Below are positions 1 to 11,655 of a stretch of DNA of 61,584 bases, in pieces (position 1 is the stretch's first letter; each line of letters starts with the position of its first letter). Below the pieces are notes generated by a model. It had not been told where the DNA came from, did not search any database, and worked only from the letters and a program-made list of their open reading frames with translations. Both the position numbers and the translations under genes were made by a program. Source of the stretch: Hirudo medicinalis (lineage: Eukaryota; Annelida; Clitellata; Hirudinida; Hirudinidae); the NCBI GenBank assembly GCA_011800805.1, contig MPNW01000438.1:40001-101584 (forward strand), read 5' to 3'.

Positions 1-165
1 GAGTATTTGAGTTAACGATTTCATTTGGCAGTGCATTCCATGGTTTAACGATCTTATTGCAGAAAGATTATTTGGCGATGTCTGTCGAAAATTTATTGCG
101 TCGTAGTTCGAAATTGTGCCCTCTCGTGCCTGGGTAAATCAATAGTCTTTAATATGATTAACTGC
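1..165 (-). mobile_element. LINE reverse-transcriptase C-terminal fragment
   Basis: Reading the minus strand gives a degenerate peptide with the signature RGHNFELRRNKF, an in-frame stop, then KIVKPWNALPNEIV. The 'RGH...F...VxPWNxLPxxIV' pattern is typical of the extreme C terminus of non-LTR retrotransposon reverse transcriptases. It lies in or after the RFX intron that begins at 257. The element is cut by the window edge and is clearly non-functional. Confidence 0.6.
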
Positions 166-257
166 AATAACAGGTCTAAGAATGTTGAATATAATTAATT
201 TTATTTAATAAAAATAATATGACGAATAATATATATTTTTATATAATTGATTCAAAC

Positions 258-560
258 CTCTTCGAAGTTGGCTCTGATGACGTTATCTAGAATTCTTTGG
301 CAATGAGTCCTGTACATGACGAGGAATGTGGAGATCTTTTCCAGTGAAATGGAAGGTGGAAAGTAAATGTCCTGAACGCTTGGAAATTCCGGTAAAATTG
401 TGCCGAGTTTCGACCGAGGAGAGTAGGAGTAAACCTTGAATGCGTTTTTGTTGTGTTCAATTTGAAATGTTTAAATGCGCAAACATCATTGAACTACTAT
501 TACTTGTTTCAGAACTTCTTTCTTGCTTTCTCCACCGCTGCAAGAGCGACCAGAGTTGTG

Positions 561-599
<39 letters not shown>

Positions 600-2212
600 T
601 ATATTATTAATATAAACAATATAATTATTGTTATTGCTGTTGTTATCACTTATATATTTAAGGAACATTCGACAACCTAAAGAATCCTTTCTTGGAGTAA
701 GCAAGATCAAAGTATGCTGATGACTCCTTTATTCCTACGCCATAATAATGGTACCTGGAACGTAAACAACAATGGTTGCAATCAGCACCGCTATTATTCT
801 AAATTTCTCATAAATTATTTTATTTTATTTTATTGACATGAACATTAGGATGCTGCGAAAAAAATGAATTTTTTCAAATCATAGTTCAAAAAATATCATC
901 GTTCCCAAAACTTGCTCCTGGGTAGAAGAAAAGTGACAACTACTTTTTAATTTGGTTGATGTTTTGTTTTCGGTGCCCCATGGGGTCAAAGTTTGCGATT
1001 TACCCACTTTTGGTGCACATTTTCGTTTTTGTCGAATTATATTAAACTGCCCAAATCATGACTGTTCCAGCTCCATGATTTCTGCTATGAAATGACTCCT
1101 TCTCTAATCTGAGCTGATGCCAATAAAACTGATAACCATCAGGTCCATCTATATTGAATTTTGTTTCATCAGAAAAATTATGTTGGTCCAACCTTCTAAG
1201 TTTGACAACATTGCTTTGTATATTAAATAAGTAACTCACTTGTACAAATGTATTATCAGGTAAATATTGACTTCCACAAGCTTTGCAACCACATAATTAA
1301 AAGCCATTGACTTTCATTTCATGCAAATTTCGAGCAGTTCCACAACATTTAAAATCTCTGCATTGTCTGACAACAGCAGTGATGTGTACATCAAAATACT
1401 TGTAATACTTTCTTAATACTATTCTTGCCTCAGATTTCCATGTTTAACGTATTTCGGCAAAAAGCGAAAATATTATTTAAAAAAAGGGAAAATCGCAAAC
1501 TTTGACCCCATTGGGGCACCGGAAGACATCGACCAAATTAGAAAATAGTTTTCGCTTTCCTTTTCCTACCCAGGAGCAAGTTTTAGGAACTATGATATTT
1601 TGATTTGAAAATAATTCACTTTTATCGCAGCGCCCTAAGGAACATCTGTGAAGCAATAACTGAGTAACGATTGAAAATTGTATGAAACAACTACTTTGAT
1701 TGGCCTCTTGTTCCGAGTCGTCTGGTCGTGATTTGAGGGAATTGTTGTCGAATGATCTGTTGTTTCATAAGTTGTTATGGAGAACTTACATTTGCAATGA
1801 AATTAGATGATAGCGCAATTAACATAATAGAATTTATTATAATATCATTTTTGAAATTATCAAATCGTATGTCGTCTGTAAAATCCTATGGAGTGCATAA
1901 GCTTCATAAGAAGGCAACATTTTGGAAGAAAATTCATACGAAACAAGTACAGGATGCATTGGAATGCAAACATGAATCAGCTTAAACGATGAAATATACA
2001 ACACAACAAAAACAAAAGAAAAATGAATTGTATTTCAAAGTATTCGAATAAGAATATGTACACATTCCCTCATGAATATGCAAATTCAATGACCTTCCCA
2101 AAGCTGGCGGCGTTTACTGGCTGCGTGTCGTTTGCGTGGCAGTAATCCAGGTAGTGCAGGTAGAGGGTGCTCCTCGGTATGCACACCCCGTCAGCCATTT
2201 CGTAGTTTTCTT
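258..2212 (-). CDS. RFX4: RFX-family winged-helix transcription factor (RFX4/6 type), internal exons
   Basis: Sequence-specific nuclear DNA-binding protein; RFX proteins bind X-box promoters, in animals often of ciliary or neural genes. Five phase-compatible exons, in transcript order: 2094-2212, 1695-1756, 677-754, 504-537, 258-434. The first gives the start of the DNA-binding domain ([17 protein letters not shown], then [10 protein letters not shown]); the second the core recognition helix region ([12 protein letters not shown]); the third [15 protein letters not shown]; the last LGTILPEF and [10 protein letters not shown] of the conserved extension after the domain. About 156 residues are visible. 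The gene continues left of the window. The 5' exons, which should lie above 2212 and carry the start codon and first helix, were not found. Resemblance is strongest to the RFX4/RFX6 subgroup; the third exon is somewhat RFX6-like, so the exact paralogue is uncertain. All splice sites are GT-AG. Confidence 0.88.
561..612. repeat. (TTA)n microsatellite
   Basis: About 13 TTA/ATT units, slightly degenerate at the right end, inside the RFX intron between the exons at 504-537 and 677-754. It accounts for apparent poly-Ile and poly-Asn reading frames here. Confidence 0.95.
848..1635 (-). mobile_element. Tc1/mariner-type transposon remnant with ~150-bp terminal inverted repeats
   Basis: The two ends are inverted copies over about 150 bp. 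Both carry GGGTCAAAGTTTGCGATT on opposite strands, and both carry the CTTGCTCCTGGGTAG block. The outer ends (GGATGCTGCGA and the complement of CGCAGCGCCC) are each flanked by TA (846-847 and 1636-1637), the target-site duplication expected of this superfamily. Inside, on the minus strand at 1042-1239, is a transposase fragment with [18 protein letters not shown] and a [13 protein letters not shown] motif, typical of the middle of Tc1-like DDE transposases around the second catalytic Asp. At 788 bp it is an internally deleted copy. It fills most of the RFX intron between 755 and 1694. Confidence 0.88.
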
Positions 2213-2470
2213 CTAACCTTCATTTGTTGTTCATTTTATTTAGTTTAACAATCTGGTTGCAGTCTCTCAAATTAACATAAATTATGCTAACTTCTGAATA
2301 ATTATGAGTAAGTGGAAATTCGACTTGCCATTTTAGAGTCAGTGGAGTAGAATGAGGTTTTGATGCGTGAGTCATGATGGATTCTTCAGCTATATATTTA
2401 TAACAACTTAGAATATTACTGTTTTTAAATGTTTATAATATATATATTTGAATAGTAACGTTATTAAATA

Positions 2471-2560
2471 GTTTTAGAAACTCTTGAGAGTGGCTAGGAA
2501 CTGGACATCTAATGGAGCCACACCTAAACAAAAACCTTAACCACTCGGCTACCGATGCTC
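2471..2560 (-). repeat. tRNA-like (SINE-type) element, copy A
   Basis: On the minus strand the sequence begins with GGTAGCCGAGTGGTTAAGG, a good tRNA-Ser/Leu-type A box and D arm, and ends with CCTAGCCACT then CAAGAGTTTCTA. A close relative lies at 50524-50610, sharing the GTAGCCGAG head and the CAAGAGTTTCTA tail. The B box is poor here, so this is not a functional tRNA. Two copies with a shared non-tRNA tail point to a tRNA-derived short interspersed element. Confidence 0.6.
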
Positions 2561-3301
2561 TGATAAATGTGTTTACTGGTATTATGCAATGTATTTATGT
2601 TATTAAGTAATATGTTAATATTATTAAAGAATTAATTGTTTAAACTTACGTTGCTATTTGTTAAGCTCTTCAATTGTCTTATTTGATCATTACAAATTAA
2701 TTAATAATATCATCCGATAAGTAATTCATAAGAATCCTTCGTAAGCAGTTGAGCGGCACAAAATTTCAGTGAAAACATGATTTCCTATCACCCCGGAGAT
2801 GGAATAGTAGAAAAGTAAAAAGAAAGAATTCCTACAATTTTCGAGTGCTACTCCAGCTAGATGCCAAATCTCGTGTCAGTCTTCAATCTGACTTCCTTAT
2901 GCAACACGATGAGCAGCATCACCTCATAAATTCCACTTTCACTTTCCTTTGAGTGATGCCAATACAAAAAGGAGAAGATTTCCCAAAGGAAGTTGAACTT
3001 CCTTCTTAATTTTGACATGCGCAGTTTCAAATCGAGCAGAAAGAAATTGCCTTGTTGCCTAGCAACGAGTATTAAATAAAATTTAGTCTCGTCCGGTTAA
3101 ATTATTTTGTAAACAAAAATAAAATGAAGATGTTTGTTTCATTCCTGTTGCTTACGTTTGTGATTAATAACATTTTTAATAATTGGAAAACATTTCAAAA
3201 GCCTGTAAATAAATCTAGAAAAAAAAATATTTGCGCATAAAATTATATTTCATTTCCTAAAATAGAAAATGAAGGAGTTTATTTTAAATTAACTTTTGTC
3301 T

Positions 3302-3488
3302 TAATAATAATAATAATAATAATAATTAATAATAATTAATAATAATAATAATAATTATTGTCGTGTGNGAAGCTGATTGGTCGCATTTGTTGTTGCGTAA
3401 CATTCATATCGGTTTCTTTCATTCGCTATTTATTATTATTATTGTTATTATTATTATTATTTATTATTAATATTATTATTATTATTAA

Positions 3489-3522
<34 letters not shown>

Positions 3523-3530
3523 TCGTATTC
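3302..3530. repeat. Two (TTA/AAT)n microsatellites flanking an assembly N
   Basis: AAT-type repeat at 3302-3358 and TTA-type repeat at 3428-3525, with a single N at 3368 between them. The N marks an unresolved or artificially joined point. Confidence 0.9.
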
Positions 3531-3756
3531 GTTTATTGATTGTTTATAATAATAAATATAATTTGGCCTTAGCAACTATAAATGATTTGTTATTACCTAT
3601 TTACGTTGCTTATATTATTGTTGTTCTTACTAATATCACCATAGTCATTATTAACAATATTATTGTTGTTGTTCTTGTTGTTGACGGACGTAACAGGATG
3701 TGGTCGAGAAATTGTTATCATAAATCATGAATTGACCAACTCATGGATGATTCTCA

Positions 3757-3836
3757 TGGATGACTGTGATGATGATTATGATTATGATTATGTTTATGAC
3801 GACGATGACGAGGATGATGATGATGATGATAAGACA
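3757..3836. repeat. (GAT/GAC)n microsatellite
   Basis: Imperfect GAT/GAC/TAT triplets. Encodes only poly-Asp in one frame; not considered a gene. Confidence 0.85.
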
Positions 3837-3949
3837 GAGGGCATGATAAATTGTCTAATTATTTAATTAATCACTCGATGGATGTCCACCTATCGTACGC
3901 GAAGGAATGCAACAGGGTAACGATAAAGAGGCCACTCACTGTATTTCAG

Positions 3950-4175
3950 CTCCCCTCTCCTCCGCGGAGTCTTCAACGAAGAAGAGGACGACGACGATGA
4001 GAGTGAGGACGATGACGACGACGAAGTTGCCGCCGCGAAACACAATTCCATCCAGTCGTCTGCTGTGACTGTTTGCAATCATTGGCGCTCATCATTCATC
4101 ATCGTCTTCATCGTCATCGGAATTAAAGTTATCGTTATTACTACTAGCAATAAAACTGCTGTGGCATATTTTTAA
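3950..4175 (+). CDS. Candidate terminal exon: acidic stretch followed by a hydrophobic segment
   Basis: Not recognised. A good acceptor (gtatttcag) ends at 3949. The frame that opens one base later runs 75 codons to a stop at 4173-4175, overlapping an AATAAA polyadenylation signal (4174-4179). The peptide has about 20 Asp/Glu residues with few interruptions, then a neutral linker, then a hydrophobic run containing IIVFIVIGIKVIVI that could be a single membrane segment near the C terminus. The acidic run is GAC/GAG-rich, and such triplets are common as microsatellites here, so this may be chance. No upstream exon was identified. Confidence 0.22.
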
Positions 4176-4688
4176 TAAATCGAAAAGAGCTAGTTGCTAA
4201 TTGGCAGAGGAGAGAGGAAGTGGGCGTGGTGATGACATCTGATGGACATGTTTCGTCGGCTGTTAAACGCGAAATTAATTGGAACCGATCGGACGTTTAT
4301 TTCAACTTTTTTATTAGACACGTCACACATGACTGCACACCGGTCTTGATTGTGATCCTCTGACACGCGTCCAATGAGTTGATCAAGCAATGAAGCGAAT
4401 CCGCGCTCAAACCGAACAGTCCTTTCTCACTTTTTGAGGTTTTCCGCTCTGGCGCCCCCAGAGTCTCGATTGAAACGTCAGCAGCACAAAACACACGTCA
4501 CCCCACATCACGTGACTCCGTTCATTTCACGCTTACGGTCTTTTGCCATGGAGATACTGTGATTTTTATGGACCTCATGGCAATTAAACTGGCACAGGTT
4601 GTCTCTTTTATTTATTTTCTTATTTATTTATTAACCTATTTTCATTCACACGCTCAATCGGATTGAACTTGAACTTATTCATATTCAT

Positions 4689-4840
4689 TGTTCAATCATC
4701 CATTCATTCATTCATTCATTCATTCAGTCTTTCATTCCTTTATTCGTTCATTCACTCATTCAGTCTTACATTCCTTTATTCGTTCATTCACTCATTCAGT
4801 CTTTCATTCCTTTATTCGTTCATTCATTCACTCACCTTCT
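4689..4840. repeat. TTCA-rich array with a 36-bp higher-order unit
   Basis: A simple (TTCA)n run leads into three copies of a 36-bp unit (starts near 4725, 4761, 4797) combining CAGTCTT, TTCCTTTATTCG and TTCATTCACTCA. It explains the repeating Ser-Phe-Ile-His reading frames. Confidence 0.85.
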
Positions 4841-5040
4841 CAATTTACTTTAGAAACTTTATCAAACGCTGTTTTTAATAATTTCTTTAACCATTATTCT
4901 TAATTCAAATTAAAAATGTGTAACTTATAATATTTAAATATATAACTCTTATATTATATAAAATGTAAAATTATTACTCAATTACAAAAGATAAAAACGA
5001 ACAAGCTTATAATCCTCCCCATTTATATCACCCACTTAAG

Positions 5041-5125
5041 CATATCATCCATCAAGACATATCATCCATCCACACATATCATCCATCCACACATATCATC
5101 CATCCACACATATCATCCATCCAAA
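5041..5125. repeat. 17-bp minisatellite, five copies
   Basis: Unit CATATCATCCATCCACA repeated five times head to tail; the three middle copies are identical and the first and last differ at two or three bases. Confidence 0.93.
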
Positions 5126-5694
5126 TGTAGCCACCATTCAGGCGTGTTTCTCAACCGTTGAGTGATTCGGTTGAATTTCCAGCATGTCAACACAAATTAA
5201 CTCCCTCTTTGTTAACGACACGAGACTCGTATCCATGGAAACCTTGATCGAGTGATGAAGTGCCCATACGCCCACCGACACCACTATCACCACCACCAAC
5301 CTGACAGTAACAACAATAACAATGATGATGACAACAACAACAAATAATAATATTCGGATTCAGCTAATTATTAATTAATTGGGTCACACCGGAGAGTCCC
5401 AGATGGAGTGAAAGTAGGGCAGATGTTGTGGGTTTAGATGGACACGGATGTGGGACTCGACGCATCTCCTCCCCTCACAAGCGATACACGATCCACCCAC
5501 GTGGAACATCATTCTTTCGCTATTTGCTGGAAGCACGTCCTTGTCACTGTTATCGTTATTATTGTAATTATCAAAGAAATTTATTCATATTCCCATGGTA
5601 ACAGAAAATGTTCACAAATAATCACTTTTAACTGTAGCTGCAGTGTACGACTTGTTACAAGATCATTATTCAGTTCATGGATATCAACAATAAT

Positions 5695-6180
5695 GGTCGT
5701 GATGATGACGAAGATGATAGTGATGATGGTGATGATGAGATGACGACGACGATGATGGTTATGGTGATGATGACGACGATGGCGATTACGATGATGACGA
5801 CGACGCCGATGCCGATGGTGATGGTGATGATGATGATGATGGCGATGATGATGACGACGACGATGATGATGATGGTGATGGTGATGATGATGATGGTGGT
5901 GATGATGACGATGACGATGACGATGATGATGATGTTGGTGGTAGTGACAACGATATTATAATGTTGATGATGGTGATCATGAATGTGATAGTGATTATTG
6001 ATGATGATGATTATGATAATGATAGTGATGATGTGGCTGCTCATGTGAAGGATCACGTCGATTTCATACATGCGAACGAACTCGTGTTAACAACCAATCG
6101 ACGCTCATGAAGATGCTGATGTGTCTCATAATGGTGATGATGATGGTGATGGTGGTGGTGGTGGTGATGCTGTTAATGAT
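5695..6180. repeat. Large (GAT/GAC/GGT)n array
   Basis: About 480 bp of imperfect GATGAT, GATGAC and GATGGT triplets, with a short unique break near 6030-6120. Open in several frames on both strands as poly-Met/Thr, poly-Asp or poly-Ser; none is taken as coding. Related but shorter arrays lie at 7060-7200, 8038-8140, 26866-26900, 27058-27135 and 27253-27355. Confidence 0.9.
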
Positions 6181-6692
6181 GACGTTATTGAGAAAATATG
6201 GTAATAAATAGGTAATACATTTTTTTAATAATAATTTCACATTTCACGTGCTACATCAATATTAAAAAATAATTTTGTCAAATAGAATTAAACATATTTT
6301 GAGCTCATTGCCTGATAGCAGAATTCTGCTCCTCAACATATGATCGCTTCAAGAAGTCTAATTATTAAAAGGGACTTTTCGCTTTCTCGGAAGTAAATAA
6401 TTTGAATTTGAATCGGAAGCCGTTGTTTTACTCCATCATTTATGTTACAGGTTTTACTTTGCTTAATTTTGTGGCTTTCCAGGCATTATGAGAGGTCTGA
6501 TGACCCTCTGTCTGTTCAAACAAACAAATACTTCAATAACTAAGTAAACTGTAGGTGATGAGGATGGCGATGATGGCGATGGCTTATTCACTTGAATGTT
6601 GTCATCCATAATTGAATCTTTAATAACAATTCCTCCAGCTCCAGGTGATTAATGGTGTCCACTCGTAAGAATGCCTCGCAGGTCATAACATT

Positions 6693-6800
6693 GCATCAAT
6701 TCACAATTCTCCATGTTCGAGTTATTCAGAGTATGAATGTGTGCTTCACAAAACTCACTTTGATGTCATCATCATTACCATCATCATCATCATCATCATC
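6693..6800. repeat. 108-bp block duplicated at 9470-9577
   Basis: The two segments read identically from GCATCAATTCACAATTCTCC through the (CAT)n tract. The second copy starts directly after the single N at 9469. They diverge after the microsatellite, with a longer CAT run in the second copy. An assembly join is the likely cause. Confidence 0.9.
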
Positions 6801-9404
6801 TCTCAATAAAAAATCCTAAACCTCCTGAACGTGAATCAGTTCTAGCATGTCCACTTCCTGCTGCTCCTCATAAATGCTGAATCATCATCGTTCAACTTTA
6901 CTCCCTCACAAGGTCCCGCTGTAATCTCATCGAGGATTCACTGGAGCGTGGAAAGCAGTCATGCGTGACGAGGATTGCTTGATCTTCGTCGTCGAAGACA
7001 CGCGACAATCGTAAGGGAAGATTCCTTGGTTACGCACGACCTATGAACTCTCTCGTCCGTAATGGTGGTGACGATGATGATAATGATTAGGAGGATGATG
7101 GTGAAGGCGATGATGATGATGATGACGACGATGACGACGATGACGACGATGATGGTGATGTCAATGATGATTACGACGATGATGATGTGAGGATGGTAAT
7201 GATGTTAATGAAGCCATTTTTATGCACTCAGCTGTCGTAAAGTCAAAGTCAAAGTATGATACAAATTTCGCAAAAATGGACAAAATGAAAACAAAAGTGA
7301 TACTAAATTGGAGTCGGAATGGCTTTTGAAAATTTTTGGATCCTAATGGAAAGGACTGGATGGTTCCAGCGAAGAATAGAACGGAGCGTCATTATCTCCA
7401 TGCGGAGTCTCACATTATGCTTGTCGAGTCCCATTTAATCCAGCATGCAGGCCTTAAAAGACTGATGTCGGGCCATTTGTGGACAAAAAAATGATGCATG
7501 GGGACCGGACGGAGACCGAGTAAGAATCACGAGAATTCTGAAAATGCGATTCAATTGGCGACGTTGAAGGATTGGAGATATTTCATGACTGTCGACCATT
7601 TGAGGCGTTTGTGGTTGAGGTAATATGGTGTCATTAAGTACGATGATGATGATGAAGGTGATTATGATGATTATGATGACTTGGAGGATGAAGTCATATG
7701 ACTGCTTTGTCACTAAGAAAGCTTTTAAGTTTGAGTTTTTCCACTCATAAATTCACTTTCACCCGAGAACACCCCCACAATGTTCCTGTAACTCCAACGA
7801 GGCGAAAGAACTTCCAAGCAAAAAAATTATTAAATATAATATAAATAAATACGATGCACACAAATATAATATAATTTAAGAATTTGTTTTATAGAATTGA
7901 TAATTACATAAATGTCAGTTATTTAGTTAAGTTCATTTCATTTTCATAGTCCCGCGGAGATCCCGAGCCGTGTTGGGGAATTTTAAATATTTTTGGATGT
8001 GGTTCTTTTTTCGGAAATAAAAACAAAAATAATACCAACGACAACGACGACGACGACGATGACGATGACGATGACGACGACGACGACGATGACGATGACG
8101 ATGATGATGATGGTAATAATAATAATAATAATAAACAGTCAAAAAACGATAGTGTGATAGAGCGCAATAACTTTCTAAGGTCATCTGGGGTGATTCATGA
8201 CCTGACACACTTAATGACCAGCACAGTGTTGGTTTTATCATGCTAACAGCTGCTGCAACCATGTATCATCATGGTGACTATGACGTCATTTGTAAACAAA
8301 TACATTGCATTCGATTCGCATTACAAATTACACACTACGATTACTCAACAAATTGCATTACAAATTACTTTAGAAATTACATTTTACAGTTGCAGATCGG
8401 TTGCTTTCAATTAATACAAGGAGTTTAGAGATGCTGACGATGATGACGACGACGATGACGGTGACGTTGACGATGACGACGAGCAGCGAGTAAAGCTTTA
8501 TAATTGGATTACTGGTTGTTGCGGAAGTTGAAATATTTTGTTGTTGTTGAAAATCGAACGAATGTTTGCCAATCTTTTAAGTGTTCCTGAATTTCAGAAA
8601 ATTTCAAACCAAACAACTCCATAAAACCTCGTTGTTTCGACAACAATTTGTTTTTGTTTGTTTTTTTCAACTTCCTCCTAAACATGAATATTTACATCCT
8701 GCTTAAGTTATTCATGGATATGAATATTGAAATTTTAATGAAATTATATAATCTATTTACAAACGTTATAAAATGTTTATTTCGTTTGTGGATAATTTAT
8801 TAATGCAACTGAACTAAAGTCAGCCGTTTATATCAGTCAGTCAGTATTGGAGGTTTGTTTATCTTAGTGAAGCGGGCCTGCTCAAGTCCCAACTTCCACA
8901 AGACACTGACAACTTAACCTTTGTGTGGCTTATGCAAACAAACGCATGCTTTGCTCTTCTGAATGAGATCAACTTGCAAAGTAAAACTAACAAGATGACT
9001 GTTGGATCCTTACTTTTAAATGTTTGTTTATTGTCTACAACTAAACTGTAAGAAGTGTGAGAGATCAACTCGGGAAGGGAATGTTTAACTAAATAAAACA
9101 TTCTTTAGAGGTAATAACAAAATGACAAATGACAAAAGATACTGAATATTGTATTACAATAAAATAAAATATAAAAAAAATATAAAAATAACTAAACTTA
9201 ATTATATAATAATTATCCTATTTATTACACCACTACAACAATGACCTCATCCTGAGTGGACTTAGGGAAGTCTGTGGACGTTTGTCACTAAATTGAAGTG
9301 GACCAAGCATCACGATGTCATGTCGTATGACCTCCGCTGAGAACAAATGTCATGCTGCGACCAATTGTTAGATTTTTAAATGTATATCTAATTTACGGTT
9401 ATTA

Positions 9405-9555
9405 TTATTATTATCATCATTGTTATTATTATTATATTTTTATTATTATTATTATTACTATTATTATTNGCATCAATTCACAATTCTCCATGTTCGAGTT
9501 ATTCAGAGTATGAATGTGTGCTTCACAAAACTCACTTTGATGTCATCATCATTAC

Positions 9556-9591
<36 letters not shown>

Positions 9592-9592
9592 T
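9405..9592. repeat. (TTA)n microsatellite, assembly N at 9469, duplicated block and (CAT)n
   Basis: TTA/ATT repeats up to 9468, one N, then the duplicate of 6693-6800 ending in about 13 CAT/ATC units. The N is an assembly break. Confidence 0.9.
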
Positions 9593-11655
9593 TTTATTCA
9601 TCAGGCGTCAAAAAGAGGATAAACCTCATATCCTAACTCAAATTACAAATAAGGGGTGGGTTGAACATCTGTCAATGACACCAACAACTCCCCGACCTTT
9701 TGACCTTACAAATCGGGTCAAGGAGACAAAAATCGGGTCACCAAGACGATAAAAGTGATCCCCTCCTACCGGGATTGTAATGCACACCCACGATGTACTT
9801 CCGACGACCCGTTACAAAAATCAAAGAAATATAAGCAAGTCATCATAATCATCTGCAAATCATCGATGGAATGTGTTCAATGAAATGACTTACCTCCAGC
9901 TTCTAAATGGCTTTCCATGCGTTGAAATCGATGTGCATTCGAAATTTCTGGAAGAGGATTCAAATGATGAAGCTGATGACGGATGGAGTGCTGAATAATT
10001 AAGCAACCTGGTTAATTAATGTAATTCAATATATATATATAAACAATTGAATTTTGGTCCGTTTATACATTGACTCAAAATATATTGGATTTGTAACGGC
10101 TAGATTTAATGAGTATCAATGAATCTGAGCAACTTCATATTTTCCTTCCTTTTGGATTAGCAGATGTTTGACTTGTTCAAATGTATTATTTAATTAATGC
10201 ATAATTTAAAGCTTACATAATTTTAGCTTAATATATAAATTAAATCAGATTTTTAATCGAATTCTATATACTATCAACAGGTCAATAAAAGTTCTTCACA
10301 CCTCAAGAGCTTCTGGAATCCAAGGTATTCCACAACTTTCAACAACTCACCTTGCTAACTGTATTTTCAGAAATATCGTCAGTAATTAAAACGCTTGAAT
10401 GTCAATCACCCACAACCTCTGCTTCCTTTGGATGATCAATAATAAAATGGGCGGGAAACTCCATGTAGGCGGAACTTACATTGGCCAATCGAACTCGTGT
10501 GGTCACCCTCGAGATGAACAAGAATTTTACAGTAATTCGTTATCAAAGAAATAATTCTAAGTGAAATACAACATTCAAAGTTTTGACCAACTCACATTCC
10601 ATTTATCAAAATAGATGTAATTACAAGTTAAAGAATACCTTGCCTTGATATATTGCACAAATGAGTTGGCACTAATAACAGTAATTTATTTTGTTAGAAA
10701 TGTTAATGTTTTTATGTATTTTTATTATTTTGTGATTATAGATACTCTGACCTAATAAACAAACACTTCGCTCAATTTTTTTCTGAACAACGTCTGAACA
10801 ATTCGATGTTTTAGGTTACGATAAAAGCCAAGAATATCAGTTGCTTATGTGGTTTATTTATTAATCGAAATATTATCGGACCACAGTATCAAATAAATTA
10901 ATGTTGCTCTTTGTAATGCCATTGCGTAAGTTTGTCTAGCAAAATATAAATAGTTAATAAAATTGTAATTGTAATTGCAGCAAATATATACAATTTTGAA
11001 TGAATTTAAGAAAATTGGCGATCGCCATTGAAGAGGCTTGAATCAAATTTTTTTTAATTGTTATTTAATTAATTTTCAGTGTAAAATTTAAAAATTTAAA
11101 AATTGCAAATTGTTATGTGCTCTGGAAAATCAAATTTTTATTCAACATGTAGTAAATATTTTCGGAAAACATCTATCTAAGATGGCAGGTGTAGCATTAG
11201 CGAGGATATGCATGTTGCTAAAATTTCCTTTTTAAATAAAAATTGTTAAAATGTATCAGGTAATTACATTTCGAAAGTTTTTATTCGATTTGACTTTTGC
11301 CGATGTTTGTACTTTTCAGCAGGCGCTCTTGCCTTGTCGCATGCCGCAAGTTTTTCAAATGTTCCGAATTACGTTAAACTCGACGCGATTGAACCTATTC
11401 ATTGGTAGAAATTAATAATAATTTTCAGGGCTTTCTTTGCAGATAAAGTGATTTTAAAATTAAATCTTTGCATTGCTTAACCAATATAGTATGTCCACGC
11501 TCGTAATCAATAAGGCGCACTAATTATTATTTAAGAAGGAAATATTACCTAAGGCCTTTGCAATAACAAAGCATCTACTAACAGTTTTTCAATTTTTGGA
11601 TATCTGCACTGTTTATTTGGATTAAGATATTTTCGTATTTTTTGTTCATCTATAG

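Larger units (their letters stand above)
2213..3949. other. Gene-poor stretch, probable RFX intron
   Basis: Apart from the tRNA-like element and ATT microsatellites, no coding exon is visible. The preceding RFX exon (ending in a W-L-E type motif, phase 1) should lie somewhere upstream on the minus strand but was not recognised. Confidence 0.5.
4176..11655. other. Gene-poor, repeat-rich interval
   Basis: No exon with both good splice sites and protein similarity was found. The interval holds the arrays listed separately, a 108-bp duplicated block (6693-6800 and 9470-9577), and AT-rich unique DNA. A short region near 10480-10500 has an inverted CCAAT/ATTGG pair and could belong to the USP10 promoter. 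The first exon(s) of USP10 and of RFX are probably hidden here. Confidence 0.5.

Noticed and set aside
5041..5125. Regular repeats suggestive of a CRISPR array
   Set aside because: The 17-bp units are directly tandem with no spacers, in a eukaryotic genome.
5670..6071. Long open frames (133 and 94 aa) on both strands
   Set aside because: They are translations of a GAT/GAC triplet array (poly-Ile/Thr, poly-Met/Thr), with no splice sites or family similarity.
7435..7713. 92-aa minus-strand frame, possible RFX upstream exon
   Set aside because: No match to the RFX N terminus, partly GAT-repeat encoded, and no phase-compatible join to the exon at 2094-2212.
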